From the NCBI GenBank assembly GCA_013823855.1, contig PNMW01000082.1:176948-240947 (forward strand): a stretch of DNA of 64,000 bases. Reading direction: 5' to 3'. The notes beneath the pieces were generated by a model that saw nothing but the letters and a program-made list of their open reading frames with translations, had not been told where the DNA came from and did not search any database. This DNA comes from Lysobacteraceae bacterium. GTDB taxonomy: Bacteria > Pseudomonadota > Gammaproteobacteria > Nevskiales > Nevskiaceae. Numbering within the stretch: the stretch's first letter is position 1; each line of letters starts with the position of its first letter. This document shows, one piece after another, positions 51,107 through 58,758 of the stretch. Position numbers and translations under genes: made by a program.

Positions 51107-52071
51107 TGCGGGTCGGCATCATCCGCAATCCCAACAGTCAGCGGAATCGTCGGAGCGGCGACCGGCTGGCCGAAGTCGTGCTTCCCGAAGGCCTGGAACT
51201 GGTGCGGCTCGATCCGCGCTCGGTCGATGATGTCCCGAGCGTGGTTGCCGAATACGCCGGCCGCGGCCTGAGCCATCTGATCGTCGATGGCGGCGACGGC
51301 ACCTTGCGCGACGTGATGACCGCCCTGCCGGCCGCGTTCCCGGAACGCCTGCCGACCCTGATGCTGATGGCCGGCGGCAATGCCAATCTGGCGACCAACG
51401 ACGTCGGCGGAGCCGGCCACGGGCCGCAAGCGCTGCAGCGGCTGCTCGATACGCTGGCCCGAGGTGGCGGCGAGACCCGCAGCCGTCAGCCGATCGAAAC
51501 CCGCTGGCCGGATGGTTCGAAGCCGCCGGTGCTCGGCTTCTTCATCGGCGCCGCGGCGTTCTACAAGGGCTGGCGCCTGGCGCTGGGTGCCGTCCACGAG
51601 AAGGGCTTCCTGCATGGCCCTGCCGTGTTCGTGACCATGGCCAGCGCGCTCTGGCAGACCCTGGCCGGCGGCCGCAGCAATGAATGGCAGGCCGGCGTCA
51701 GCCTGGGTATCGGCGTCGACGGCGCCATCGTCGAGGATCGCCAGCGCTTCCTGTTCCTGGCCACCAGCCTGCACTGCCTGTTCGGCGGCCTGTGGCCGTT
51801 CTACGACCACGGCGACGCGCCGCTGCGCTGGCTCGACATCGATGCCCCGCCGCCGCGCTTCACCCGCAGCCTGCCGGGCCTGCTGCGCGGCAAGCCGAGC
51901 CGCTGGATGCGCGAGGCCGAGGCCTATCGCAGCGGGGGCGCGCAGCGGATCGCGCTGCGTCTGGAAGCGCCGCTGGTGATCGACGGCGAGCCCTACACGC
52001 CCGGCCCGTACGGCGAAGTCGAACTGCGCGCCGGGCCCCGGCTCGACTTCTTCTCGCCAGGACCGTCATGA
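51106..52071 (+). CDS. Diacylglycerol/ceramide kinase-like lipid kinase
   Basis: The 321-residue protein has the DAGK catalytic features: VGIIRNPNSQRNRR at the N terminus, LIVDGGDGTLRDVMTALPAA (the GGDGT loop binds ATP), LMAGGNANLATND, and the beta-sandwich second domain ending IDGEPYTPGPYGEVELRAGP. Diacylglycerol, ceramide and sphingosine kinases share this fold. A bacterial ceramide kinase of this family is known in Caulobacter within its sphingolipid locus, so a ceramide substrate is likely here by context. It starts in the stop of the CDP-alcohol transferase gene and overlaps the next gene by ATGA. Confidence 0.87.
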   Translation: MRVGIIRNPNSQRNRRSGDRLAEVVLPEGLELVRLDPRSVDDVPSVVAEYAGRGLSHLIVDGGDGTLRDVMTALPAAFPERLPTLMLMAGGNANLATNDVGGAGHGPQALQRLLDTLARGGGETRSRQPIETRWPDGSKPPVLGFFIGAAAFYKGWRLALGAVHEKGFLHGPAVFVTMASALWQTLAGGRSNEWQAGVSLGIGVDGAIVEDRQRFLFLATSLHCLFGGLWPFYDHGDAPLRWLDIDAPPPRFTRSLPGLLRGKPSRWMREAEAYRSGGAQRIALRLEAPLVIDGEPYTPGPYGEVELRAGPRLDFFSPGPS

Positions 52072-53024
52072 ACGCCGACGACGCCCGTCGTCAGCTGCGC
52101 GGCGCGATCGCCGGGGAACTGGCGCTGCCGCTGCCGGCGGCGATCACCGATGTCGCGGCAATGCTCGCCGCCCGCAGCCACGGCGCTGCCACCGCCGTGC
52201 TGTTCTACGGTTCGAACCTGCGCAGCGGCGCGCTCGACGGCGTGCTCGACTACTACGTGCTGGTCGACAGCCTGCGCGGCTGGTACGGCCCCGGCCGCTG
52301 GCTGCCGGCCGCCGCCAATCGCCTGCTGCCGCCGAGCATCCTGTATCTGGAGCCGCGGTGGCAGGACCAGACGCTGCGCGCCAAGGTCGCCGTGCTGCGC
52401 GCCGACCAGTTCCGCCGCGCGATGCGCCGCAACGGGCTCGACACGACGATGTGGGCGCGCTACTCGCAGCCGGCCGCGCTGGCCTGGCATCGCGATGCGG
52501 CGAGCCGCGACGACGCCATCGATGCGGTCACCGATGCCGTGATCAGCGCCGCCGGCTGGGCCGGACGACTCGGGCCGGCGGTCGGCGTCGCCAACGACTA
52601 CTGGCAGTCGCTGTTCAAGCGCACCTACGGGGCGGAGCTGCGGGTCGAGAAGGCCAGCCGCACCGACAGCCTGATGGCCTACGGCGGTGAACGCTATGAC
52701 CGGCTGCTGCCGCTGGCCTGGGCCGCCGATTCGCTGACCTTTTCGGCCGAAACGGGCGGCCGGCTGCGCCCGGCGGTCAGCGCGCTGGCGCGCCAGCTCG
52801 CCGCCGCCGGCTGGTCGCTGCGCCATGCGCTCGGCAAGCCGCTGAACTTCGTGCGGCTGATGAAGAGCGCCTACACCTTCGACGGCGGCGTCGACTACCT
52901 GATCTGGAAGATCGAACGCCACAGCGGCGTGCGCATGGCGCTGACGCCGTGGCAGCGTCGTCACCCGATCCTCGCGTCGCCCTACGTGCTCTGGCAGCTG
53001 AAGAAGCGCGGCGCGATCCGCTAG
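52068..53024 (+). CDS. Possible Tam41-like lipid cytidylyltransferase
   Basis: The 318-residue protein has a nucleotidyltransferase-type active segment VLFYGSNLRSG followed by DGVLDYYVLVD (G-S then D-x-D pattern). Further features, NRLLPPSILYLEP and TLRAKVAVLRADQFRRAM, recall Tam41/Mmp37, the CDP-diacylglycerol synthase of mitochondria. The C-terminal half is helical without obvious motifs. The assignment to Tam41 is by eye and moderate. If right, a kinase and a cytidylyltransferase in one coupled operon would turn a lipid into lipid-1-phosphate and then CDP-lipid. The alternative is a general nucleotidyltransferase-fold protein of unknown substrate. Confidence 0.55.
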   Translation: MNADDARRQLRGAIAGELALPLPAAITDVAAMLAARSHGAATAVLFYGSNLRSGALDGVLDYYVLVDSLRGWYGPGRWLPAAANRLLPPSILYLEPRWQDQTLRAKVAVLRADQFRRAMRRNGLDTTMWARYSQPAALAWHRDAASRDDAIDAVTDAVISAAGWAGRLGPAVGVANDYWQSLFKRTYGAELRVEKASRTDSLMAYGGERYDRLLPLAWAADSLTFSAETGGRLRPAVSALARQLAAAGWSLRHALGKPLNFVRLMKSAYTFDGGVDYLIWKIERHSGVRMALTPWQRRHPILASPYVLWQLKKRGAIR

Positions 53025-53029
53025 CGCCT

Positions 53030-53070
53030 GTCGGCATTCACGGGGTCGCTGCGACCCGGTGAATGCCGAC
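53030..53070. terminator. Long GC-rich hairpin between convergent genes, without T tract
   Basis: GTCGGCATTCAC (53030-53041) pairs perfectly with GTGAATGCCGAC (53059-53070). Inside it GGGTCG (53043-53048) pairs with CGACCC (53052-53057). It lies just after the Tam41-like gene (stop 53024) and just before the convergent desaturase stop (53080). A T tract is missing on either side, so it may block transcripts or protect 3' ends rather than terminate alone. Confidence 0.6.
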
Positions 53071-53079
53071 GAGAGCGGA

Positions 53080-54069
53080 TCAGTCTTCCTGCGCCGCCGC
53101 CGCCGGTGCAGCACCGGCCGGCACCGTCGACGGATGGACAATGCGGCTATAGCCGGACATCGATGGCGTGAAGATGAAGTGACGCAGCACGCCGACCCAG
53201 GAGTCGTAGGACTTCAGGTTCTCGTAGGATTCCGGCGCGATCTCGCGCAACCGCGGCAGGCGATTCCACGGCACGCTTGGAAAGTCATGGTGCTCGTTGT
53301 GGTAGCCCATGTTGAAGCAGACCTTGTTCAGCGGCCCGTAATACGAGTAGGTGTCCTGCCCTTCTTCGGTGACGTGATGCTCCTGGATCCAGCGGCCGCC
53401 GAGCGGATGCAGGCCCAGCGCGAACAACGTCGACAGCGCCAGATAGCCGAGCGCCGCAGCCCCGAGCAGTTGCCAGATCGCGAGGTTGACGGCGATCACC
53501 GCGAGCAGGTTGCCGATCGTCCAGGCATCCCAGAGCGATACGCCATGAGTAGCCTTCAGCTTCATCGGCCGCAAGGCCTGCGATACCGGCAACAGCGCGA
53601 TCCACGCGGCCTTGCGCCACGGGGCATTGCCGATCAGCTTGGCTTCGCGGTGGCTGACGATATCCGGGTCCATGTCGTACTGGCCCAGATAGCGATGATG
53701 ATGCAAATGGAACTTGCGGAAGCCCATCGCCGAGGGCAGCACCAGCGCGAAATCGCAGAGGATCGCGAACAGCCGGTTCAGCGCATTCGAGGCGAACACC
53801 AGGCTGTGGGTGCACTCGTGAATCATCACGTACAGCGCGTGATTGACGAAGGCGCCGAACAGGAAGGCGACCGCCACCAGCAACCAGCCGTCCGCTTCGG
53901 GCATCTGTGCGGCGACCAGCCACTGCACGGCCACCAGACCGATGATCCACAGCGCCGACGCCGGGTTGCGGCCGTTCAGCGCGCGAACTTCGGGGTGTCG
54001 GGCGGCGATATCGCGGCGGCGCAGCGTATGCGACACCGGCGCGTCGGAGTAGATGAAGTCACGGCTCAT
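53080..54069 (-). CDS. Fatty acid desaturase, sphingolipid delta-4 desaturase (DEGS1) type
   Basis: The 329-residue membrane di-iron enzyme has three His boxes: HECTH in MIHECTHSLVF, HLHHH in RKFHLHHHRYLGQYDMDPD, and HNEHH in NMGYHNEHHDFPSVPWNRLP. The N terminus DFIYSDAPVSHTLRRRDIAA with HPEVRALNGRNP and the tail REIAPESYENLKSYDSW follow the eukaryotic sphingolipid delta-4 desaturase pattern very closely. That family converts dihydroceramide to ceramide. ATG 54069 is the natural start. It is set apart from spt by a terminator at 54211, so it has its own promoter in the 54070-54210 gap. Delta-4 regiochemistry is inferred from family resemblance. Confidence 0.85.
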   Translation of the reverse strand: MSRDFIYSDAPVSHTLRRRDIAARHPEVRALNGRNPASALWIIGLVAVQWLVAAQMPEADGWLLVAVAFLFGAFVNHALYVMIHECTHSLVFASNALNRLFAILCDFALVLPSAMGFRKFHLHHHRYLGQYDMDPDIVSHREAKLIGNAPWRKAAWIALLPVSQALRPMKLKATHGVSLWDAWTIGNLLAVIAVNLAIWQLLGAAALGYLALSTLFALGLHPLGGRWIQEHHVTEEGQDTYSYYGPLNKVCFNMGYHNEHHDFPSVPWNRLPRLREIAPESYENLKSYDSWVGVLRHFIFTPSMSGYSRIVHPSTVPAGAAPAAAAQED

Positions 54070-54210
54070 CGGGGCAGGGTCCAGAAGGGGAAATCGGTGA
54101 CCGGGCAGCGACTTGCGCGCTCGACAGCGGTGGGAGAAGAGCATAAGCGGCGGCTGCGATTCCAGCCATGTTGACGCGCCGTTGACCCGATGGGCGGCAG
54201 TGCATGCGCA

Positions 54211-54236
54211 TAAAAAAGCCCGGTTGCCCGGGCTTT
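54211..54236 (-). terminator. Intrinsic terminator of the ACP-spt operon
   Basis: Read on the minus strand, AAAGCCCGG (54228-54236) pairs with CCGGGCTTT (54215-54223) across a 4-base loop and continues into a run of six T (54212-54217). It follows the spt stop at 54264 and separates that operon from the desaturase gene. Confidence 0.92.
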
Positions 54237-54263
54237 CCGCGATGCAGGACGACTGGCTGGCGT

Positions 54264-55550
54264 CTAGCGCGCGCCGCCCGATGCCACCATCGCCACTTCG
54301 GCATGGCCGGCGATCGGCGCAACGGCGGCCTGGCGCTTGCGCGCCTGGTTGACCACTGGCGGCAGCACGCCGAGCTGCCGACCCACCGCTTCGAACAGCT
54401 GAACGGCACGATCGATCTGGGCGGCCGTGTGAACGGCGCTGACGCTCGAGCGCAGCAGCGGCGCCGGCGTCGGCGTCGCCGGCGGCAGTGCCAGATTCAG
54501 GTACACGCCGCCTTCCAGCAGGCGGTTCCAGAACTCCACCGCCAGCGGCGCATCGGCCACTGCGACCGAGACGATCGGGCTGCACTGCGGGCCGACGGCA
54601 AAGCCGAGCTTGCGCAGGCCGTGATACAGGCGCTGGGCATTCTCGTGCAGCTGCTGACGACGCTGCGGCTCTTCCTGCATGCGGCGCAGCGCCATGATCG
54701 TCGACGCCATGATCGCCGGCGGCAGCGAGGCCGTGAACATGTACGGCCGACAGGCGACGCGGAGCACGTCGAAGTCGTCGAGGTTGGACACGCAGAAACC
54801 GCCGACGCTGCCCAGACTCTTCGAGAACGTGCCAACCACGAAATCGCAGTCCGCTTCGACGCCGGCTTCCTCGGCCAGGCCGCGGCCGTTAGCGCCGAGC
54901 ACGCCCAGCGAATGCGCTTCGTCGACCATCAGCCAGGCGCCCATCTGCCGCTTCACGTCGGCAAATTCGCGCAGCGGCGCGGTGTCGCCGAGCATCGAAT
55001 AGACGCCCTCGACGACCACCAGCTTCTCGCCCGGCAGGTCGGAGAGGCGCTTCAGGCGCTTGTAGAGATCATCAGGATCGTTGTGCCGGAAGCGCACGAC
55101 TTCGGCATGGCCAAGGCGCGCGCCGTCGTAGATGCTGGCATGGCTGTCGGTGTCGAGCAGCAGGTAGTCTCCCTTGCCCGCCAGCGTCGACAGCATGCCG
55201 AGGTTCGCCTGGTAGCCGGTCGAGAACACCATGCAGTGCTTGCGATCGAAGAACCGGGCAAGGCTGTGCTCGAGTTCGCGATGCGTCCCGTAGCTGCCGT
55301 TGGCAATACGCGACCCGGTGGTGCCGGTGCCATGGGCCCGGACCGCGGTGACCGCTTCCTCGATGCAGGCGTCGTCGAAGGTCAGGCCGAGATAGTTGTT
55401 GGTGCCAAGCAGGATCGTCTTGCGACCCTTGTAGACGCCTTCGGTCGAGGACAGCATGTCCTCGAACACCATCTCGAACGGGTTCTGGCCGACGGACCGC
55501 AGCGAATCGTACGTCTGCCGCAGAGGGGCAAACTTCGAAAGTATGCTCAC
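54264..55550 (-). CDS. spt: Serine palmitoyltransferase (alpha-oxoamine synthase family)
   Basis: The 428-residue PLP enzyme condenses serine with an acyl thioester to give 3-ketosphinganine, the first step of sphingolipid synthesis. It has NNYLGLTFDDACIEEAVTAV, GTGTTGSRIANGSYGTHREL, LDTDSHASIYDG (His137 stacks on PLP), LMVDEAHSLGVLG (Asp210) and VVGTFSKSLGSVGGF with the PLP Lys244. The family also contains KBL and 8-amino-7-oxononanoate synthase. The adjacent dedicated ACP, CerR-like and acyl-AMP ligase genes point to serine palmitoyltransferase. The start is GTG 55550, with AGGA nine bases upstream. It begins 5 bp after the ACP stop. Confidence 0.9.
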   Translation of the reverse strand: MSILSKFAPLRQTYDSLRSVGQNPFEMVFEDMLSSTEGVYKGRKTILLGTNNYLGLTFDDACIEEAVTAVRAHGTGTTGSRIANGSYGTHRELEHSLARFFDRKHCMVFSTGYQANLGMLSTLAGKGDYLLLDTDSHASIYDGARLGHAEVVRFRHNDPDDLYKRLKRLSDLPGEKLVVVEGVYSMLGDTAPLREFADVKRQMGAWLMVDEAHSLGVLGANGRGLAEEAGVEADCDFVVGTFSKSLGSVGGFCVSNLDDFDVLRVACRPYMFTASLPPAIMASTIMALRRMQEEPQRRQQLHENAQRLYHGLRKLGFAVGPQCSPIVSVAVADAPLAVEFWNRLLEGGVYLNLALPPATPTPAPLLRSSVSAVHTAAQIDRAVQLFEAVGRQLGVLPPVVNQARKRQAAVAPIAGHAEVAMVASGGAR

Positions 55551-55554
55551 TAGC

Positions 55555-55806
55555 TCAATTCCTTCCGCGCAGTTCATCGACGACACGCGCCAGTTCGCCA
55601 AGCGTTTCGACTTCCGCGACGCGATCCAGCGGGATGACGATCTCGAAACGGTCTTCGAGCGACATGATGAAATCCATCACCGCCAGAGAGTCGAGTTGAA
55701 GGTCACGAACGATGTTGGTCGAGGCGTCCAGAGGCACCTGCTTCTTGAGCAATTGCCGCAGTCCATCAATGATTTCGGCTTGCGAATCGCGCGAAGTCTC
55801 GGTCAT
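55555..55806 (-). CDS. Acyl carrier protein dedicated to sphingolipid synthesis
   Basis: This 83-residue ACP has its phosphopantetheine serine at residue 40 in RDLQLDSLAVMDFIMSLEDR. It probably carries the fatty acyl group consumed by the adjacent serine palmitoyltransferase, as proposed for the paired ACP in other bacterial sphingolipid producers. ATG 55806 follows AGGAGAAGAG, a good ribosome site; the longer frame adds an unrelated basic leader. It is first in the two-gene ACP-spt operon. Confidence 0.93.
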   Translation of the reverse strand: MTETSRDSQAEIIDGLRQLLKKQVPLDASTNIVRDLQLDSLAVMDFIMSLEDRFEIVIPLDRVAEVETLGELARVVDELRGRN

Positions 55807-55889
55807 CTGCAACTCTTCTCCTGATATCCGCCCCGGCCGCCGACAGTTCCGCCCCAACGACGGTCATGAATCTTTGGCCGAATCGACGG

Positions 55890-55919
55890 ATTGTAAAGCA
55901 AGGGAAATGGTTTTGTCAT
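55890..55919 (-). promoter_or_regulatory. Sigma-70 promoter of the ACP-spt operon
   Basis: On the minus strand ATGACA (55914-55919) and TACAAT (55890-55895) are spaced by 18 bases, each matching the consensus at 5 of 6. Transcription would start near 55883, some 77 bases before the ACP ATG. The pair stands out from the GC-rich surroundings. Confidence 0.72.
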
Positions 55920-55973
55920 AGCGCATTCACACGCCGGACCTGCACTGTATTAACGCTTTCAAACACTTGCAGC

Positions 55974-56942
55974 CTACAACCAGCCGGCATCCCGATACCA
56001 GACGGCCGTCGACGCGAAGCCATCCGGCAGATTGTGCTTCGGTTCCGCACCTTTTTCCCGAAGCAGTTCATCCGCGTGCACAGCCCAATCCTCATGCAGC
56101 AGTTCACGAATCTTTCCGGCACTGACCATGCCAGCTTTGCCGACAATCCTTGCAATTGCCCCGGCTCCGCCACCGACCGCCTTCACCAGGCCACCCGGCA
56201 GCGAAAAATAGCGCGGCGACGTGTTGCCGACGGCAGAGGACGCCGCCCCCAGTATCTCGCGCCAGGAGTAGCCGTCCGGACGCTCGTCGGCGATCGCCTG
56301 CACGCGCGCGGTCGGCGCGCCGAACACCCGGGCGACCAGCGACTGCACTGCGTCATCGACATGGATCAGCGCGATTCTGGCGCCCGGCTTGCCCGGCAGC
56401 GGCACCAGTTTCCGGGACGCAAGTTCGAAGAAGATCATCGTTTCACGATCACCCGGCCCGTAGATCGCCGGCGGCCGGACGATGCTGACGCGCTGCAAGC
56501 CGAGCACATCGACGACCGCCTGCTCGCCGGCACGCTTGCTGGCGGCATAGCCCGACAGTTCGGGATGCCGTGCGGCGAGGCTCGATACCAGGATGAAATG
56601 CGCGTTCGGCGCGTACGCCGCCACCTGCTCGGCAAGCGCGCGCGTCCCGTCTCGATTGACACGAAGATAGGCTGCGTCATCGATCGCCTTGATGGCACCG
56701 GCGACATGCAGGACAACATCAACGCCCTGCACCAGGCGTCCGAGTGCCGCGCGGTCATCGAGCGAGCCGAGAACGATGTCGGGCTGCGTTCCTGCGATCG
56801 CCGCGAGACCGAGCGGCTCGCGCCGCGCAAGAAGTCTCAGGTGACAGCCCTGTGATGCCAGCGCTGCAATCACTTTCTGGCCGAGGAACCCTGTCGCCCC
56901 GGTGACGGCAACCGTCAGCGGCGTCCGTTCAACCCCGGTCAA
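55974..56942 (-). CDS. cerR: NAD-dependent epimerase/dehydratase, CerR-like ceramide reductase
   Basis: The 322-residue extended short-chain dehydrogenase has the Rossmann motif VAVTGATGFLGQKV, the active-site pair YAASK with upstream serines in LVSSLAARH, and VRPPAIYGPGDRE. In Caulobacter an NDUFA9-like member of this group, CerR, reduces the keto group left by serine palmitoyltransferase after acylation. The neighbourhood (FAAL, ACP, spt) makes that the best reading here. Its ATG overlaps the end of the FAAL gene by 4 bp (ATGA), so the two are co-translated. Confidence 0.82.
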   Translation of the reverse strand: MTGVERTPLTVAVTGATGFLGQKVIAALASQGCHLRLLARREPLGLAAIAGTQPDIVLGSLDDRAALGRLVQGVDVVLHVAGAIKAIDDAAYLRVNRDGTRALAEQVAAYAPNAHFILVSSLAARHPELSGYAASKRAGEQAVVDVLGLQRVSIVRPPAIYGPGDRETMIFFELASRKLVPLPGKPGARIALIHVDDAVQSLVARVFGAPTARVQAIADERPDGYSWREILGAASSAVGNTSPRYFSLPGGLVKAVGGGAGAIARIVGKAGMVSAGKIRELLHEDWAVHADELLREKGAEPKHNLPDGFASTAVWYRDAGWL

Positions 56943-58678
56943 CTGGACGGCGCCGACGCGGCGACAGCGAAGCTGCCCTGCAGGTACAGCGCCTTGGCTT
57001 TGGAACGGCTGAGCTTGCCGGACGAGGTGCGCGGCAGCGCGCGCGGCGGGATGGTCACGACGTCGGTCTCGACGCCATGACGCAGACGAAGCAGGCCGGC
57101 CACTTCCTTCTTCAGGCCATCGCGTGTGTCGTCATCTGCGGTGCGGAACTCGACCAGCACCACGATCCGTTCGACGCCACCGTCATCGACGGACACCGCC
57201 GCGACGTCGCCGCTGCGCAGCGCCGCGATCTCGCGTTCGACCGTCCACTCCAGATCCTGCGGCCAGATGTTGCGACCGTTGATGATGATCAGATCCTTGG
57301 CACGGCCGGTGATGACGATCTGACCATCACGGAAGTAACCGAGGTCTCCGGTGTCGAGCCAGCCATCGGCCGCCAGCACCGCCTCGGTGGCTTCCGGCTG
57401 CCCGTAATACGAATGCATCATGCTCGGACCGCGTGCATAGATGCGGCCAACCTGCCCTTCGCTCAGCGCCTTGCCCGCCGCACTGCGGACTTCGATGTCG
57501 TGTTCGGGCAACGCCGGACCGCAGAGCACGAAGTCACGGCGACGCTCGCTGTCGGCAGAGGCATAGACCGCGAGATTGCGGCTCTCCAGCGCCTGGCTGT
57601 CAAGCGTGTCGAAACGGATGCCCTGGCCAGCCGGTGCGAAGCTCAGCGCCAGCGCGGTTTCGGCCATGCCGTAGCTCGGCACGAACGCCGAAGCGCTGAA
57701 GCCGTTGGCAGCGAACTGAGCCGCAAACTTGGCCAGCGGCTCCGGACGCACCATGTCGCCACCGATGCCGGCGCCGCGCCATTTCGACAGATCCAGCCCT
57801 TCCGCCGAGGCCGTTTCGGCACGGCGAGCCGCCAGTTCATAACCGAACGACGGGCTGTACGACAGCGTGCCGCCATTGCGCGAGATCAGCTCCAGCCACA
57901 GCAGCGGCCGACGCGCGAAATCACGGGTCGGGAACATGTCGACCGAGATCTGGCAGACCAGCGGCGTCAACAGGAAGCCGATCAAGCCCATGTCGTGGTA
58001 CAGCGGCAACCACGAGCTGCAGCGATCGGTCGGGCCGATGTTGAGGCCATGACAGGCAATGCCACGGGTGTTCGCCATCAGCGCGCGCTGGGTCACGGCA
58101 ACGCCCAGCGGGAAGCGGGTGCTGCCAGACGAGAACTGCAGGTAGCAGAGGTCGTCCGCCGACACCGTCGGCAGCGGGCCTTCGGCCACCGGGGCGTCAT
58201 CAAGCACCGACAGCATGCCCGACACCTTGAGATTCAGGCCGTCGACCGCTTCGACCAGCCAGTCGGCAAGCGAGGCCGGCGTGAATGCCGCCGACGCATC
58301 GGCGATCTCGATCATCCGGCGGATGTGCGCGACATACGCGGCACGGCCACCGAAGGCCGCCGGCAGCGGCAGCGCGGTTGGCACCAGCCCGGCGTACTCG
58401 CAGGCGAAAAACGCGCGCGCGAAGTCGCCATCGGTTTCCGCGATCAGCGCCACGCGATCGCCTTGCTTCAGGCCGCTGCCGAGCAGCTTGCGGGCCAGCA
58501 CCAGACTCTGCTCGCGCAACTGCCGGTACGACAGCGCCTCGGTCAGGACACCCTTGCCGGAATAGATATTGATCCCGGTGGCGCCCTGTGCCGCGTAATC
58601 AAGCGCTTCGGGCAGCGTATTGAAATCAGCGGGCCGATAACTGGCGAGTTCGCTCGTCGTGGGAGTGGGCAGAAGCAT
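56939..58678 (-). CDS. Fatty acyl-AMP ligase (FAAL)-type acyl-activating enzyme
   Basis: The 579-residue adenylate-forming enzyme has the phosphate loop YLQFSSGSTRFPLG, SWLPLYHDMGLIGF (an FAAL-typical segment), PSYGMAETALALSF, WLDTGDLGYF, GRAKDLIIINGRNIWPQDLE and the late Lys in SSGKLSRSKA. FAALs activate fatty acids as adenylates and pass them to an ACP rather than to CoA. Here the natural acceptor would be the ACP encoded two genes downstream, feeding serine palmitoyltransferase. The start is ATG 58678; longer frames are unrelated. The FAAL insertion itself was not verified by alignment. Confidence 0.88.
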   Translation of the reverse strand: MLLPTPTTSELASYRPADFNTLPEALDYAAQGATGINIYSGKGVLTEALSYRQLREQSLVLARKLLGSGLKQGDRVALIAETDGDFARAFFACEYAGLVPTALPLPAAFGGRAAYVAHIRRMIEIADASAAFTPASLADWLVEAVDGLNLKVSGMLSVLDDAPVAEGPLPTVSADDLCYLQFSSGSTRFPLGVAVTQRALMANTRGIACHGLNIGPTDRCSSWLPLYHDMGLIGFLLTPLVCQISVDMFPTRDFARRPLLWLELISRNGGTLSYSPSFGYELAARRAETASAEGLDLSKWRGAGIGGDMVRPEPLAKFAAQFAANGFSASAFVPSYGMAETALALSFAPAGQGIRFDTLDSQALESRNLAVYASADSERRRDFVLCGPALPEHDIEVRSAAGKALSEGQVGRIYARGPSMMHSYYGQPEATEAVLAADGWLDTGDLGYFRDGQIVITGRAKDLIIINGRNIWPQDLEWTVEREIAALRSGDVAAVSVDDGGVERIVVLVEFRTADDDTRDGLKKEVAGLLRLRHGVETDVVTIPPRALPRTSSGKLSRSKAKALYLQGSFAVAASAPSS

Positions 58679-58758
58679 CGATCGAGGATGGGCTGAAGAG
58701 GGGGAAATTCCCAAGAATTGTAACGCATAGTCTGTGCCGGCCCAGCCGAAATCTATAC

